Below are positions 33,113-41,742 of a DNA stretch of 64,000 nt, in pieces. The translations under genes were made by a program, and so were the position numbers. A model generated the notes under the pieces. It was not told where the DNA came from, did not search any database, and worked only from the letters and a program-made list of their open reading frames with translations. Each line of letters opens with the position of its first letter. The first letter of the stretch is position 1. The stretch comes from Streptomyces sp. NBC_01485 (GTDB taxonomy: Bacteria > Actinomycetota > Actinomycetes > Streptomycetales > Streptomycetaceae). The stretch covers positions 6,138,001-6,202,000 of the forward strand of contig NZ_CP109435.1 in NCBI RefSeq assembly GCF_036227125.1. The letters are read 5' to 3'.

Positions 33113-33140
33113 TGTGACACTCCCGGGGTGATGTGTCACA
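33113..33140. promoter_or_regulatory. 28-bp inverted repeat, candidate operator or hairpin
   Basis: Perfect arms TGTGACAC (33113-33120) and GTGTCACA (33133-33140) with a 12-bp spacer. The arms resemble Crp half-sites (TGTGA), but the spacing is wider than the usual TGTGA-N6-TCACA. It lies in the about 460-bp gap between the Nudix gene and the RsbW-like gene. Confidence 0.45.
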
Positions 33141-33220
33141 GTTTGCGGCCGACAGTACCCCGGTCTCCGGCGCGGGCTCGGCTCACCATGGCCCGGATCG
33201 CCTGAGCGGAATGCGTCGAC

Positions 33221-33280
33221 GGCATCCGACGGCATCCGACGGCATCCGGCAGTATCCGAAGGCAGCCGACAGCGTCCGTC
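33221..33280. repeat. Decamer repeats GGCATCCGAC
   Basis: Six decamers in a row: two exact GGCATCCGAC copies, then GGCATCCGGC, AGTATCCGAA, GGCAGCCGAC and AGCGTCCGTC. The progressive divergence from left to right suggests old slippage. No gene is visible between 33006 and 33466 apart from possible upstream extensions of the next gene. Confidence 0.7.
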
Positions 33281-33475
33281 AGGTCGCCCCGGGGGCGCGC
33301 TCGATCGGGCCCGGATGATCCGGGGGCGCGTCGGCCGATGGGCGGGGTGCCGCGTACGCCGTTCGTGCCACAGTGCGCCCTGTCGTGCGGTACTGCCTCG
33401 CGAATATCGGGTATGTGCCCATTAACCCCACGAAACCGGACATGGGTTCACCCGCTGGCCTGGGAAGTGATCGGC

Positions 33476-33874
33476 GTGATCGACACCGAAGGCGACTGTG
33501 CCGAGTGGACGTTCCCCGCGGACCCCGGTGCGGTGCGCACCGCCCGCCGCGCCGTCCGGGGCCAGTTGCACGGCTGGGGCCTCGACAGCCTGGGCGACCT
33601 CGCCGCCCTGCTGGTCAGCGAGCTAGTCACCAACGCGCTGCGGCATGCCACCGGCCCCATCGGCCTCCGGTTGGTGCGCCCCTCGGGCCAGGAGGGCGTA
33701 CTGCTCGTCGAGGTCTCCGACCCGCTGCCGGACCCGCCCCGCGAGCGCGCCGCCCGGCCCGAGGACGAGAGCGGGCGCGGACTGCAACTGGTGGCCTCTT
33801 CCTCGCGCCGCTGGGGCACCCGGCCCGGAGACACCGGCAAGACGGTCTGGTTCGAACTCGCGGTACCGGGTTGA
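33476..33874 (+). CDS. RsbW-like ATP-binding protein (HATPase_c_2)
   Basis: A 132-residue serine-kinase-like protein of the anti-sigma-factor type. The GHKL N-box is LAALLVSELVTNALRHATGP, and the G boxes are LLVEVSDPLPD and ESGRGLQLVASSSRRWGTRP, ending in KTVWFELAVPG. Such proteins bind sigma factors or phosphorylate anti-sigma antagonists. The GTG at 33476 with GGAAG upstream is chosen; a GTG at 33467 and longer forms to 33338 are open. It precedes the SpoIIE-type phosphatase, whose own C-terminal HATPase is very similar (ELLVSELVTNALRYG, KTVWFELPLPD). Confidence 0.85.
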   Translation: MIDTEGDCAEWTFPADPGAVRTARRAVRGQLHGWGLDSLGDLAALLVSELVTNALRHATGPIGLRLVRPSGQEGVLLVEVSDPLPDPPRERAARPEDESGRGLQLVASSSRRWGTRPGDTGKTVWFELAVPG

Positions 33875-34144
33875 CACGCCGTGTCGCGGGGATGAGCCGG
33901 TGTACAGCGGGGGTCGCCGTGTCCCTCGTTCGGTTTCGGTCGCCGACCGGTCCCGGAAGGTGTGGTTCGACGACGTGCCCGCTGGTTAGAAGACTGGAAG
34001 TGTTGTCGCGGCACGGTCCGAAAAGAGCCTGGACCGTGCTGTGATCGTGAACACCGTGTCGTGCGGACCCGTAGTGCTGGATACTGCGGGCAGCCGCCGC
34101 CGGTGACCGGTGCCGGACGCGGTGAGCTGGAGGGGACGGTTCGC

Positions 34145-36793
34145 GTGAGCGAGATACCAGCGAAGGCCACGGAGTCCGAGGACCCGTCGGGCGGCGCGAG
34201 GGTGAAGGCCGCGGGTGCGCTCGCCGCCGACGCCGTGCGCGTCCTCGACGACGTCCCGGTCGAGGAGGCGACGCCCGGTGACGCCATGTGGCAGAGCAGT
34301 CCGCCCGGTTCGATCTACGACTACATCAAGGTCGCCTCGTTCTCCATCGGCCCCGACGGCTTCGTCGACCAGTGGAGTCTGCGCGCCGAGCAGATCTTCG
34401 GCATCCCCGCCGAGCGGGCCGTCGGCATGGACCCCATCGAGGCCTTCGTCGACCCGGACCTGCGCGAGCGCGGCCAGCGCAAGATGGCCGAGATCCTCGA
34501 CGGGCGCGAGTGGACCGGCGTGGTCCCCTTCCGGATGCCCGACCCGGTGCCCGGCGGCGGGCGCGGCGAGCAGGGCCTCGCCGAGGTGTACGTCATGCCG
34601 ACGCGCAGTCAGGACGGCGAGAAGGCCGCCGTATGCATCGTCGTCGACGTCCGCACGCTCCGCAGCATCGAGACCGACCTCGCCGCCTCGCAGGCCATTT
34701 TCGGTCAATCCCCCTTCGGTTTCCTGCTGATCGACGCCGACCTGCGGGTCCGCCGCGCCAACCAGCGGTTCGCCTCCATCTTCGGCGGCACCCCCGACGA
34801 GCACCACGGCAAGGGCGTCCACGACTACCTGCCCCGGGCCGAGGCCGAGCGGGTCAGCGCGACCCTGCGCAGAGTCCTGGAGACCGGCGACTCCATCACC
34901 GACATGCACGTCACCGGCTTCGTGCCGGACTCCGAAGAGCGCCGGCACTGGTCGATCAACCTCTACCGCGTGCACAGCGGCACCGGCCACCCCATCGGCA
35001 TCGCCTGGCTCGGCACCGACATCACCGCCCGCCGTGCCGCCGCCCGCGAGGCCGCCGCCGCACGGCGCAATCTCGCCCTTCTGAACGACGCGGGCGCCCG
35101 CATAGGGAACTCCCTGGACCTGGAGACGACCGCACGCGAACTCCTCGACGTCGTCGTGCCCGGCTTCTGCGACCTCGCCACCGTCGACCTCTACCAGGGA
35201 CTCCTGGCCGGCGACGAGACCCCGCCCGGCCTCGCCGACGGCAGCGCCGAACTACGCCGGGTCGCCTTCTCCTCCGCTGTCTCCGACGCGCCCTTCGACG
35301 GCAGCGGCGCGCCCGTCGCGGTCGGGGCCGTCCACCACTTCGCCTTCAACTCGCCCTGCGCGGACGCCCTGCGCACCGCCCGCCCGCAGGCCATCCCCGG
35401 CGAGGAGGGCGGCCTCGTGCAGTCCACCCTCGCCGTCCCGATGGTCGCCCACGACACCGTCGTAGGCCTCGCGCAGTTCTCGCGGACGAAGGGCAGCGAG
35501 CCGTTCGGGGACCGGGACCGGGAGCTGGCCGTGGAACTGGCGGCGCGGGCGGCGGTCTGCATCGACAACGCGCGGCTGTACCGGCGGGAGCACCAGCGGG
35601 CGTTGATACTGCAACGGTCGCTGCTGCCGCCCGGCGACCCGGTGGCCTCGGGCCTCGACATCGCCTGCCGCTACCTCCCCGGCAACTCCTCCAACGACCG
35701 CCCCAGCGAGGTCGGTGGCGACTGGTTCGACGTCATCGAACTGCCCGGTCACCGCACCGCGTTGGTGGTGGGCGACGTCATGGGGCGCGGGCTGCGGGCG
35801 GCCGTCGCCATGGGCGAACTCCGCACCGCCGTACGCACCTTGGCCCTGCTCGACCTCGAACCGGCCGAAGTCCTCTCCGCGTTGGACGAGATCGCGCGCG
35901 GCCTCGGCACGCCGGGCGGCGTCCAGCAGGCGACCCGGGCCGCCCGCCGCCCCCGCGAGGCCGACCTGTCCGAGGTGTACCTCGCGACGTGCGTGTACGC
36001 GGTCTACGACGCGGTGACGCGCCGCTGCACCTTCGCCAACGCGGGCCATCTGCCGCCGGTCCTGGTCGAACCCGGCGAGCCGGCGCTGATGCTCGACGTG
36101 CCGCCGGGCATGCCGCTCGGCGTGGGCGGCGAACCCTTCGAGGAGGTGGAGGTCGAACTCCCCGAAGGCGCGCTGCTGGCGCTCTACACGGACGGACTGG
36201 TCGAATCCCGCGACCATCCGCTCGACGAGGGCCTCAACGCGTTCGTGGGGGCGCTCACGGACCCGTCCAGCCCCCTGGAGGACGTCTGCGACCACGTCCT
36301 CAACACCCTCGACTCGCACCACGGCGAGGACGACATCGCGCTGCTGATGGCACGAGTACAGGGCCTGCCCGCCGAGTCGGTCGGCGACTGGACGCTGCCG
36401 CGTGAGCCGCGCAGCGTGGGGCGGGCGCGGGAGCAGGCGCGGAGCCAGTTGCTGGCCTGGGGCCTCGAACCCCTCGTCGACACGACGGAACTGCTGGTCA
36501 GCGAGCTGGTCACGAACGCCCTGCGGTACGGCGAGGGCGAGATCAGACTCCGGCTGCTGCTGGACCGCACCCTGGTGTGCGAGGTGTGGGACTCGGGCCT
36601 CGTCCAGCCGCGCCGCCGCCGTGCCCGGGACACCGACGAGGGCGGCCGGGGCCTGCAGCTCGTGGGCCTGCTCTCGGCGGCCTGGGGCTCGCGGCGCACA
36701 CCGCGCGGCAAGACGGTGTGGTTCGAACTGCCGCTGCCGGACGGCCGGACGGGGCTGGTGGACCCGGCGGAGGCGTTGCTGAGCCTGTTCTGA
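34145..36793 (+). CDS. PAS-PAS-GAF-SpoIIE phosphatase with C-terminal HATPase
   Basis: An 882-residue cytosolic signalling protein from the GTG at 34145 (GGAGGGG upstream). In order: PAS near 61-170 (FSIGPDGFVDQWSLRAEQIF), PAS near 182-300 (FGFLLIDADLRVRRANQRFA), GAF about 312-470, a PP2C-type SpoIIE domain about 489-700 and an RsbW-like kinase domain about 755-870. The SpoIIE domain has EVGGDWFDVIELPGHRTALV, VVGDVMGRGL and LYTDGLVESRDHPLDEG, with metal-binding Asp residues. Combining phosphatase and kinase halves in one chain suggests bidirectional control of an anti-sigma antagonist. No sigma factor is adjacent. Confidence 0.93.
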   Translation: MSEIPAKATESEDPSGGARVKAAGALAADAVRVLDDVPVEEATPGDAMWQSSPPGSIYDYIKVASFSIGPDGFVDQWSLRAEQIFGIPAERAVGMDPIEAFVDPDLRERGQRKMAEILDGREWTGVVPFRMPDPVPGGGRGEQGLAEVYVMPTRSQDGEKAAVCIVVDVRTLRSIETDLAASQAIFGQSPFGFLLIDADLRVRRANQRFASIFGGTPDEHHGKGVHDYLPRAEAERVSATLRRVLETGDSITDMHVTGFVPDSEERRHWSINLYRVHSGTGHPIGIAWLGTDITARRAAAREAAAARRNLALLNDAGARIGNSLDLETTARELLDVVVPGFCDLATVDLYQGLLAGDETPPGLADGSAELRRVAFSSAVSDAPFDGSGAPVAVGAVHHFAFNSPCADALRTARPQAIPGEEGGLVQSTLAVPMVAHDTVVGLAQFSRTKGSEPFGDRDRELAVELAARAAVCIDNARLYRREHQRALILQRSLLPPGDPVASGLDIACRYLPGNSSNDRPSEVGGDWFDVIELPGHRTALVVGDVMGRGLRAAVAMGELRTAVRTLALLDLEPAEVLSALDEIARGLGTPGGVQQATRAARRPREADLSEVYLATCVYAVYDAVTRRCTFANAGHLPPVLVEPGEPALMLDVPPGMPLGVGGEPFEEVEVELPEGALLALYTDGLVESRDHPLDEGLNAFVGALTDPSSPLEDVCDHVLNTLDSHHGEDDIALLMARVQGLPAESVGDWTLPREPRSVGRAREQARSQLLAWGLEPLVDTTELLVSELVTNALRYGEGEIRLRLLLDRTLVCEVWDSGLVQPRRRRARDTDEGGRGLQLVGLLSAAWGSRRTPRGKTVWFELPLPDGRTGLVDPAEALLSLF

Positions 36794-36807
36794 CGGACGG
36801 TCGACGG

Positions 36808-38430
36808 TCATACGCCGGTCGCGGCGGGCGGGTGCGGGTGTCCGGCCCGGCCCGCGAAGCCCGCGGGCGTCCCGTCCTCGGGATCCTCGGCCGGGACGAT
36901 GCCGCCGAGCACGGCCCCGCCGGTGCCGGCCGTCGCGGTCATGCCGCCCGCACCCGCGTACGGGTTCCCGTGCGCCCGTACGTCGAGCTCGGCCAGTTCC
37001 CGGGCCTCCAGGGCGAGGATGTCGGCGGGCGGGCGGTCCGCCGGGTCCCCGGTCACGAGGAGCCGTCGCGCCTCCGCCAGGCGGGTGCGCGCGGTGGCGC
37101 CGACCGCGCCGCGGTGCGTCGCCACGAAGTCGGCCGCGGCGGCCGTGGCGGTGCGGGCGGCGATCAGGGCGGCGGCCGGCAACACCCCGGACCGTCCCGA
37201 GGCGACCGGCGCGGTCGCCCGCACGATCCGACGCAGCAGCCCTACGGGATCGTAGGGCTGCCCTCCGGTCAGCTCCTGCCGCACGGAGTCGAGCACGGCG
37301 TCGGCATGCGCCAGCCGGGAGTGCAGTTCGCCCGGGGGCGGGTCGTCGGCGGAGTCGAGAGCACCCCCTTCCCGGGCTGAGGTCAACTCGGGCTCCGCGC
37401 CGGTGAGGGCGGCCGGGACCGTCTGCTCGGCCGCCCGTAGCTCCGCGGCCATCCGCTCGACGCCCTCGACGAAGACGGCCGCCTGGTCGACGGCGCCCTC
37501 GGCGGCCCGCAGATGCCGGGCCGCCCGCTCCGGCTGCCCCGTATCAGCCGCCTGGCGGGCCTGGTTGAGCCGGACGGTGGCGAACACGAGCCGGTCCTTG
37601 GCCTGTTCGACGTTGCCGGTGACGGAGGCGATGGCGGTGGGCGCGTACCGGTCGTGGAGCCCGGCGAGGACGACTTCCGAGGCCCCCGCCCGCCCCGTCA
37701 GCTCCCGGAACCTGCCCTCGGCGACCCCCAGCGCCTCACTCACCCCCCGTTCCAGCCCCCGCAGTCGCCCGAACGCGTCTGCTACGGCGTCCAGCCGCCG
37801 TCCGGCTTCCTCGCACCGCCCGACGATCCCGGCGAGCGCGTGTCCCCGGGCCGCCTCCTCCGACGGCACCCCGTCGTCGTACCGCTGCCGCATGCGGAAC
37901 GCGGCGGCGAGTTCGGACTCCGCCTCGCGGACGGCCCGGCGGAACGCCGTGACGGACTCCGCTCCGAACAGCGTCTCGGCGAAGCCGAGTTCGGTGCGGG
38001 CGGCGCGGATCCGGTTGTCGGCCTCGACCAGCGCCGCGCAGGCCTGTTCGTCGCGGGCGGCGAGGGGCGGCGACGACTTCGGAGGCGGCGGACTTCCGAC
38101 TCCGCCCGGGGTGGTCCGGTCCCGGACGCGCCGCACCCGGCGTAGGTACCCGTACCCGGCGACCGCGCCCGCCGCGCCGACGGCGACGAGCGGGAGCACC
38201 AGATCGGCGGTGGAGGTCTCGTCGTCCCCGGCCGCGGCGGCGGAACTCATGCCGGTGCTCGCCGCGGGCATCGGCTCCCTGACCGCAACCGGAGCGTCGG
38301 CACCGGACGTCATCCCCGGCAACACCAGCCACACGACCCCGAGCGCACCACCCAGCACGGCATGAGCCACCCGCACGGATATCTGCGACCCGGCACACCG
38401 CGCCCGGCCTCGTACCAAGGAAGAGGTCAC
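36808..38430 (-). CDS. Membrane-anchored coiled-coil protein
   Basis: A 540-residue protein from a proposed GTG at 38430. The N-terminus SSLVRGRARCAGSQISVRVA with VLGGALGVVWLVLPGMTSGA is a signal peptide or first helix. A short outer segment and a membrane helix (ADLVLPLVAVGAAGAVAGYG) follow. The remaining about 430 residues are Ala/Arg/Glu-rich and strongly helical, with likely coiled coils (EQACAALVEADNRIRAARTE, RLNQARQAADTGQPERAARH). It resembles the C-terminal half of TPM-domain proteins of Streptomyces, but the TPM domain is not evident. The start lacks a clear ribosome-binding site. Function unknown. Confidence 0.7.
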   Translation of the reverse strand: MTSSLVRGRARCAGSQISVRVAHAVLGGALGVVWLVLPGMTSGADAPVAVREPMPAASTGMSSAAAAGDDETSTADLVLPLVAVGAAGAVAGYGYLRRVRRVRDRTTPGGVGSPPPPKSSPPLAARDEQACAALVEADNRIRAARTELGFAETLFGAESVTAFRRAVREAESELAAAFRMRQRYDDGVPSEEAARGHALAGIVGRCEEAGRRLDAVADAFGRLRGLERGVSEALGVAEGRFRELTGRAGASEVVLAGLHDRYAPTAIASVTGNVEQAKDRLVFATVRLNQARQAADTGQPERAARHLRAAEGAVDQAAVFVEGVERMAAELRAAEQTVPAALTGAEPELTSAREGGALDSADDPPPGELHSRLAHADAVLDSVRQELTGGQPYDPVGLLRRIVRATAPVASGRSGVLPAAALIAARTATAAAADFVATHRGAVGATARTRLAEARRLLVTGDPADRPPADILALEARELAELDVRAHGNPYAGAGGMTATAGTGGAVLGGIVPAEDPEDGTPAGFAGRAGHPHPPAATGV

Positions 38431-38663
38431 ATTTGGGAGCGTATGGCCGCGAATACGGCTCCGCGACCGGGATGCACCCGAGCCGGGGTTCGTGAGGCAG
38501 AACAACACGGAAGGGGGAGCCCACGATGAATCGATCACGGGGGCAGGCAGGGGCGGGCAAGGGGTACGGAGAGGAACGGCGGCGACAGTGATTTTCGAAG
38601 GCCTGCGGAAATGCGGGTCATCGCCGAGTCAAATCTCTTGCGGGTGCTGGAGCTTCTGGAACG

Positions 38664-38996
38664 ATGACCGGCATGCACTGGGTACTGGCGGGGGCGTCCG
38701 CGTTCGCCCTGACGGTTCTTGCCGTGGGTGGTGTGGCCGGGATCGCGACCGGCTGGGTCGCGCCGTGGGGTCGGTCAAGGGTCCTGAGGCCGAGACTGTG
38801 GGGCTACGGATCGCTGACCGCCGCGGCCGGAGGAGCGGTGTGGACCTTCGTGGGCCCGCTGAACGGTCCGCCGCACGGCTCGTCGGCCTACGTCGCGTGG
38901 GCCGGCTGGATCCTGTTCATGGTGGGGCTGCTGATCCAGTTCCGCGCCCAGCGCCCCGGCCGCCTGACCCTCCCGCCTACGAAGGGCGCCGTCTGA
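38664..38996 (+). CDS. Small three-helix membrane protein
   Basis: A 110-residue hydrophobic protein starting MTGMHWVLAGASAFALTVLA. Three membrane helices are evident: the N-terminal one, LTAAAGGAVWTFVGPL and YVAWAGWILFMVGLLIQF. No family is recognised. Its last 20 bp overlap the 3' end of the convergent sdhB gene, so the two transcripts are antisense at their ends. It is real by codon pattern and helix layout, but could be misannotated at the start. Confidence 0.65.
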   Translation: MTGMHWVLAGASAFALTVLAVGGVAGIATGWVAPWGRSRVLRPRLWGYGSLTAAAGGAVWTFVGPLNGPPHGSSAYVAWAGWILFMVGLLIQFRAQRPGRLTLPPTKGAV

Positions 38997-39747
38997 TCTT
39001 CGACCCCAGCCACACCAGTGGGTCGTACTTGCGGTCGACCGCTCGTTCCTTCAAGGGGATCAGGGCGTTGTCCGTGATCTTGATGCCTTCGGGGCAGACC
39101 TCTGTGCAGCACTTGGTGATGTTGCAGTAGCCGAGGCCGTGTTCGTCCTGGGCCGTGCGTTTGCGGTCCAGGCCGGATTCCTCGGCCGCGTCCAGCGGGT
39201 GCATGTCCAGTTCGGCGACGCGCATGAGGAAGCGGGGGCCGGCGAACGCCGTCTTGTTCTCCTCGTGGTCGCGGACGACATGGCAGGTGTCCTGGCACAG
39301 GAAGCACTCGATGCACTTGCGGAACTCCTGCGAGCGGTCCACGTCCTCCTGCATCATGCGGTACTCGCCCGGCCCGACCCCCTCCGGCGGCACGAACGCC
39401 GGAACCTCCCTCGCCTTCCGGTAGTTGAAGCCGACGTCCGTGACGAGGTCGCGGATCACCGGGAAGGCGCGCAGGGGCGTGACGGTGATCGTCTCCGCGC
39501 GGTCGAAGACCGACATACGGGTCATGCACAGCAGCCGGGGCCGCCCGTTGATCTCCGCCGAACACGAACCGCACTTGCCCGCCTTGCAGTTCCAGCGGAC
39601 GGCGAGGTCGGGCGCCTGGGTGGCCTGGAGGCGGTGGATGATGTCGAGGACCACCTCGCCGTCGTTCACCTCGACCTTGAAGTCGTCCAGGCCGCCGCCC
39701 CGCACGTCACCCCGCCACACCTTGAAGTGGGCGTCGTAGCTGCTCAT
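38977..39747 (-). CDS. sdhB: Succinate dehydrogenase/fumarate reductase iron-sulfur subunit
   Basis: Electron-transfer subunit, 256 residues, carrying three Fe-S clusters. The N-terminal ferredoxin domain has the 2Fe-2S motif WNCKAGKCGSCSAEINGRPR. The C-terminal domain has CIECFLCQDTC and CNITKCCTEVCPEG for the [4Fe-4S] and [3Fe-4S] clusters. The ATG at 39747 overlaps the sdhA stop by four bases and is preferred to longer in-frame starts. The operon order sdhC-sdhA-sdhB on the - strand, with a five-helix cytochrome b, fits an SQR/QFR distinct from the four-subunit sdhCDAB type. Confidence 0.95.
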   Translation of the reverse strand: MSSYDAHFKVWRGDVRGGGLDDFKVEVNDGEVVLDIIHRLQATQAPDLAVRWNCKAGKCGSCSAEINGRPRLLCMTRMSVFDRAETITVTPLRAFPVIRDLVTDVGFNYRKAREVPAFVPPEGVGPGEYRMMQEDVDRSQEFRKCIECFLCQDTCHVVRDHEENKTAFAGPRFLMRVAELDMHPLDAAEESGLDRKRTAQDEHGLGYCNITKCCTEVCPEGIKITDNALIPLKERAVDRKYDPLVWLGSKIRRRPS

Positions 39748-41726
39748 TCGTACAGCTCCTCTTCGGTGAGGTACTTGACCAGCTCCTCCTTCTCGAAGAG
39801 GGCGAGCAGGTCGGGGCGGATGGGCTCGGTGGTCTCGCGGGTGAGGGTGATCTGGCCGTGGACGGGGTCCGCCGATCCCGGGCCGCCGACGGGGTCGACC
39901 GGTGCGCACAGCAGGTTGACGTTGCGCCACGCGCGGTCCATCGTCGGGTGGTCCTCGCGGGTGTGGCCGCCGCGCGACTCGGTGCGCTCCAGTGCCGCCC
40001 GGGCCACGCACTCGCTGACCAGCAGCATGTTGCGCAGGTCCAGGGCGAGGTGCCAGCCGGGGTTGAACTGGCGGTGCCCCTCGACGCCGGCCCGCCGGGC
40101 CCGTACCCGCAGGTCGGCCAGTTTCTCCAGGGCGTGTTCCATCTCGCCCTCGCGGCGGATGATCCCGACCAGGTCGTTCATGGTCTGCTGGAGTTCCTGG
40201 TGCAGGGTGTACGGGTTCTCCGGCGGGCGGCCGTCGGGGGCGGCCGGGCCCTCCGCCGAGAACGGACGCAGCGCTTCCGCTGCCGCAGCGTCGACCTGCT
40301 CGTCGTGCACCGCCGGACGTCCGTGGTGTCCTTGGTCCTCCAGGTCTCCCAGGTCTCCCTGGTGTCCCCGGTCCAGGCCCGCCGTGTGCTGCGCGGCGTG
40401 CAGGCCCGCCCGGCGGCCGAACACCAGCAGGTCGGAGAGCGAATTGCCGCCGAGGCGGTTGGAGCCGTGCATGCCGCCGGCCACCTCGCCGGCCGCGAAC
40501 AGGCCCGGCACCCCGCGCGCGGCGGCCGTCTCGGAGTCGACCGCGATGCCGCCCATCACGTAATGGCAGGTCGGCCCGACCTCCATGGCCTCCGCGGTGA
40601 TGTCGACGTCCGCCAGCTCCTTGAACTGGTGGTACATGGAGGGGAGCCGACGGCGGATGACGTCCGCCGGCATACGCGTGGACACGTCGAGGAAGACGCC
40701 GCCGTGCGGGGAGCCGCGGCCCGCCTTCACCTCGGAGTTGATGGCGCGCGCGACCTCGTCACGGGGGAGCAGCTCGGGGGGACGCCGGTTGTGGTCCGGG
40801 TCCTCGTACCAGCGGTCGCCCTCCGCCTCCGACTCGGCGTACTTCTCCTTGAAGACGTCGGGAACGTAGTCGAACATGAAGCGTTTTCCGTCGGAGTTGC
40901 GCAGCACTCCGCCGTCGCCTCGGACGGACTCCGTGACGAGGATGCCCTTCACCGACGGCGGCCAGACCATGCCCGTCGGGTGGAACTGCACGAACTCCAT
41001 GTTGAGCAGCGGGGCGCCGGCGAGCAGGGCCAGCGCGTGGCCGTCGCCGGTGTACTCCCACGAGTTCGACGTCACCTTGAACGACTTGCCGATGCCGCCG
41101 GTCGCGATCACCACGGAGGGCGCCTGGAGGACGAAGAAACGGCCCGTCTCACGCTCGTACGCGAAGACGCCCGACACCCGGCTGCCGTCCTTGAGGATCC
41201 GGGTGACCGTGCACTCCTGGAAGACCTTCAGGCGGGACTCGTAGTCGCCGGTCTCCTTCCTGTCCTCCTGCTGGAGCGAGACGATCTTCTGCTGGAGGGT
41301 GCGGATCAGCTCCAGGCCCGTACGGTCGCCGACGTGCGCGAGGCGCGGGTACTCGTGGCCGCCGAAGTTGCGCTGGGAGATGCGGCCGTCCTTGGTGCGG
41401 TCGAAGAGGGCGCCCCAGGTCTCCAGCTCCCACACCCGGTCCGGGGCCTCCTGGGCGTGCAGCTCGGCCATCCGCCACTGGTTGAGGAACTTGCCGCCGC
41501 GCAGGGTGTCGCGGAAGTGGACCTGCCAGTTGTCGTGCTCGTTGGCGTTGGCCATCGCCGCCGCGATGCCGCCCTCGGCCATCACCGTGTGCGCCTTGCC
41601 GAACAGCGACTTGCAGATGACGGCGGTGCGGGCGCCGCGTTCCCGGGCCTCGATGGCGGCCCGCAGCCCGGCGCCTCCCGCGCCGACCACGACGACGTCC
41701 CACTCCTGGCGGTCGACCACGGACAT
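39744..41726 (-). CDS. sdhA: Succinate dehydrogenase/fumarate reductase flavoprotein subunit
   Basis: FAD-containing catalytic subunit, 660 residues. The N-terminal dinucleotide loop is VVVVGAGGAGLRAAIEARER. AHTVMAEGGIAAAM contains the covalent-FAD region, with an unusual KAHTVMAEGG context. Active-site motifs include FVQFHPTGM, RGDGGVLRNSDGKRFM, and HGSNRLGGNSLSDLLVFGRR. A low-complexity insertion of about 27 residues (LDRGHQGDLGDLEDQGHHGR) sits right after this motif, before the capping C-terminal domain. The protein sits between sdhC (16 bp upstream) and sdhB. It is a core respiratory enzyme. Confidence 0.96.
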   Translation of the reverse strand: MSVVDRQEWDVVVVGAGGAGLRAAIEARERGARTAVICKSLFGKAHTVMAEGGIAAAMANANEHDNWQVHFRDTLRGGKFLNQWRMAELHAQEAPDRVWELETWGALFDRTKDGRISQRNFGGHEYPRLAHVGDRTGLELIRTLQQKIVSLQQEDRKETGDYESRLKVFQECTVTRILKDGSRVSGVFAYERETGRFFVLQAPSVVIATGGIGKSFKVTSNSWEYTGDGHALALLAGAPLLNMEFVQFHPTGMVWPPSVKGILVTESVRGDGGVLRNSDGKRFMFDYVPDVFKEKYAESEAEGDRWYEDPDHNRRPPELLPRDEVARAINSEVKAGRGSPHGGVFLDVSTRMPADVIRRRLPSMYHQFKELADVDITAEAMEVGPTCHYVMGGIAVDSETAAARGVPGLFAAGEVAGGMHGSNRLGGNSLSDLLVFGRRAGLHAAQHTAGLDRGHQGDLGDLEDQGHHGRPAVHDEQVDAAAAEALRPFSAEGPAAPDGRPPENPYTLHQELQQTMNDLVGIIRREGEMEHALEKLADLRVRARRAGVEGHRQFNPGWHLALDLRNMLLVSECVARAALERTESRGGHTREDHPTMDRAWRNVNLLCAPVDPVGGPGSADPVHGQITLTRETTEPIRPDLLALFEKEELVKYLTEEELYE

Positions 41727-41742
41727 CAGCAGGCCTCACTCA

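Noticed and set aside
39748..40011. Longer N-terminus for sdhB starting at 40011
   Set aside because: The ATG at 39747 starts the conserved domain and overlaps sdhA by four bases; the extension is antisense-frame sequence of sdhA.
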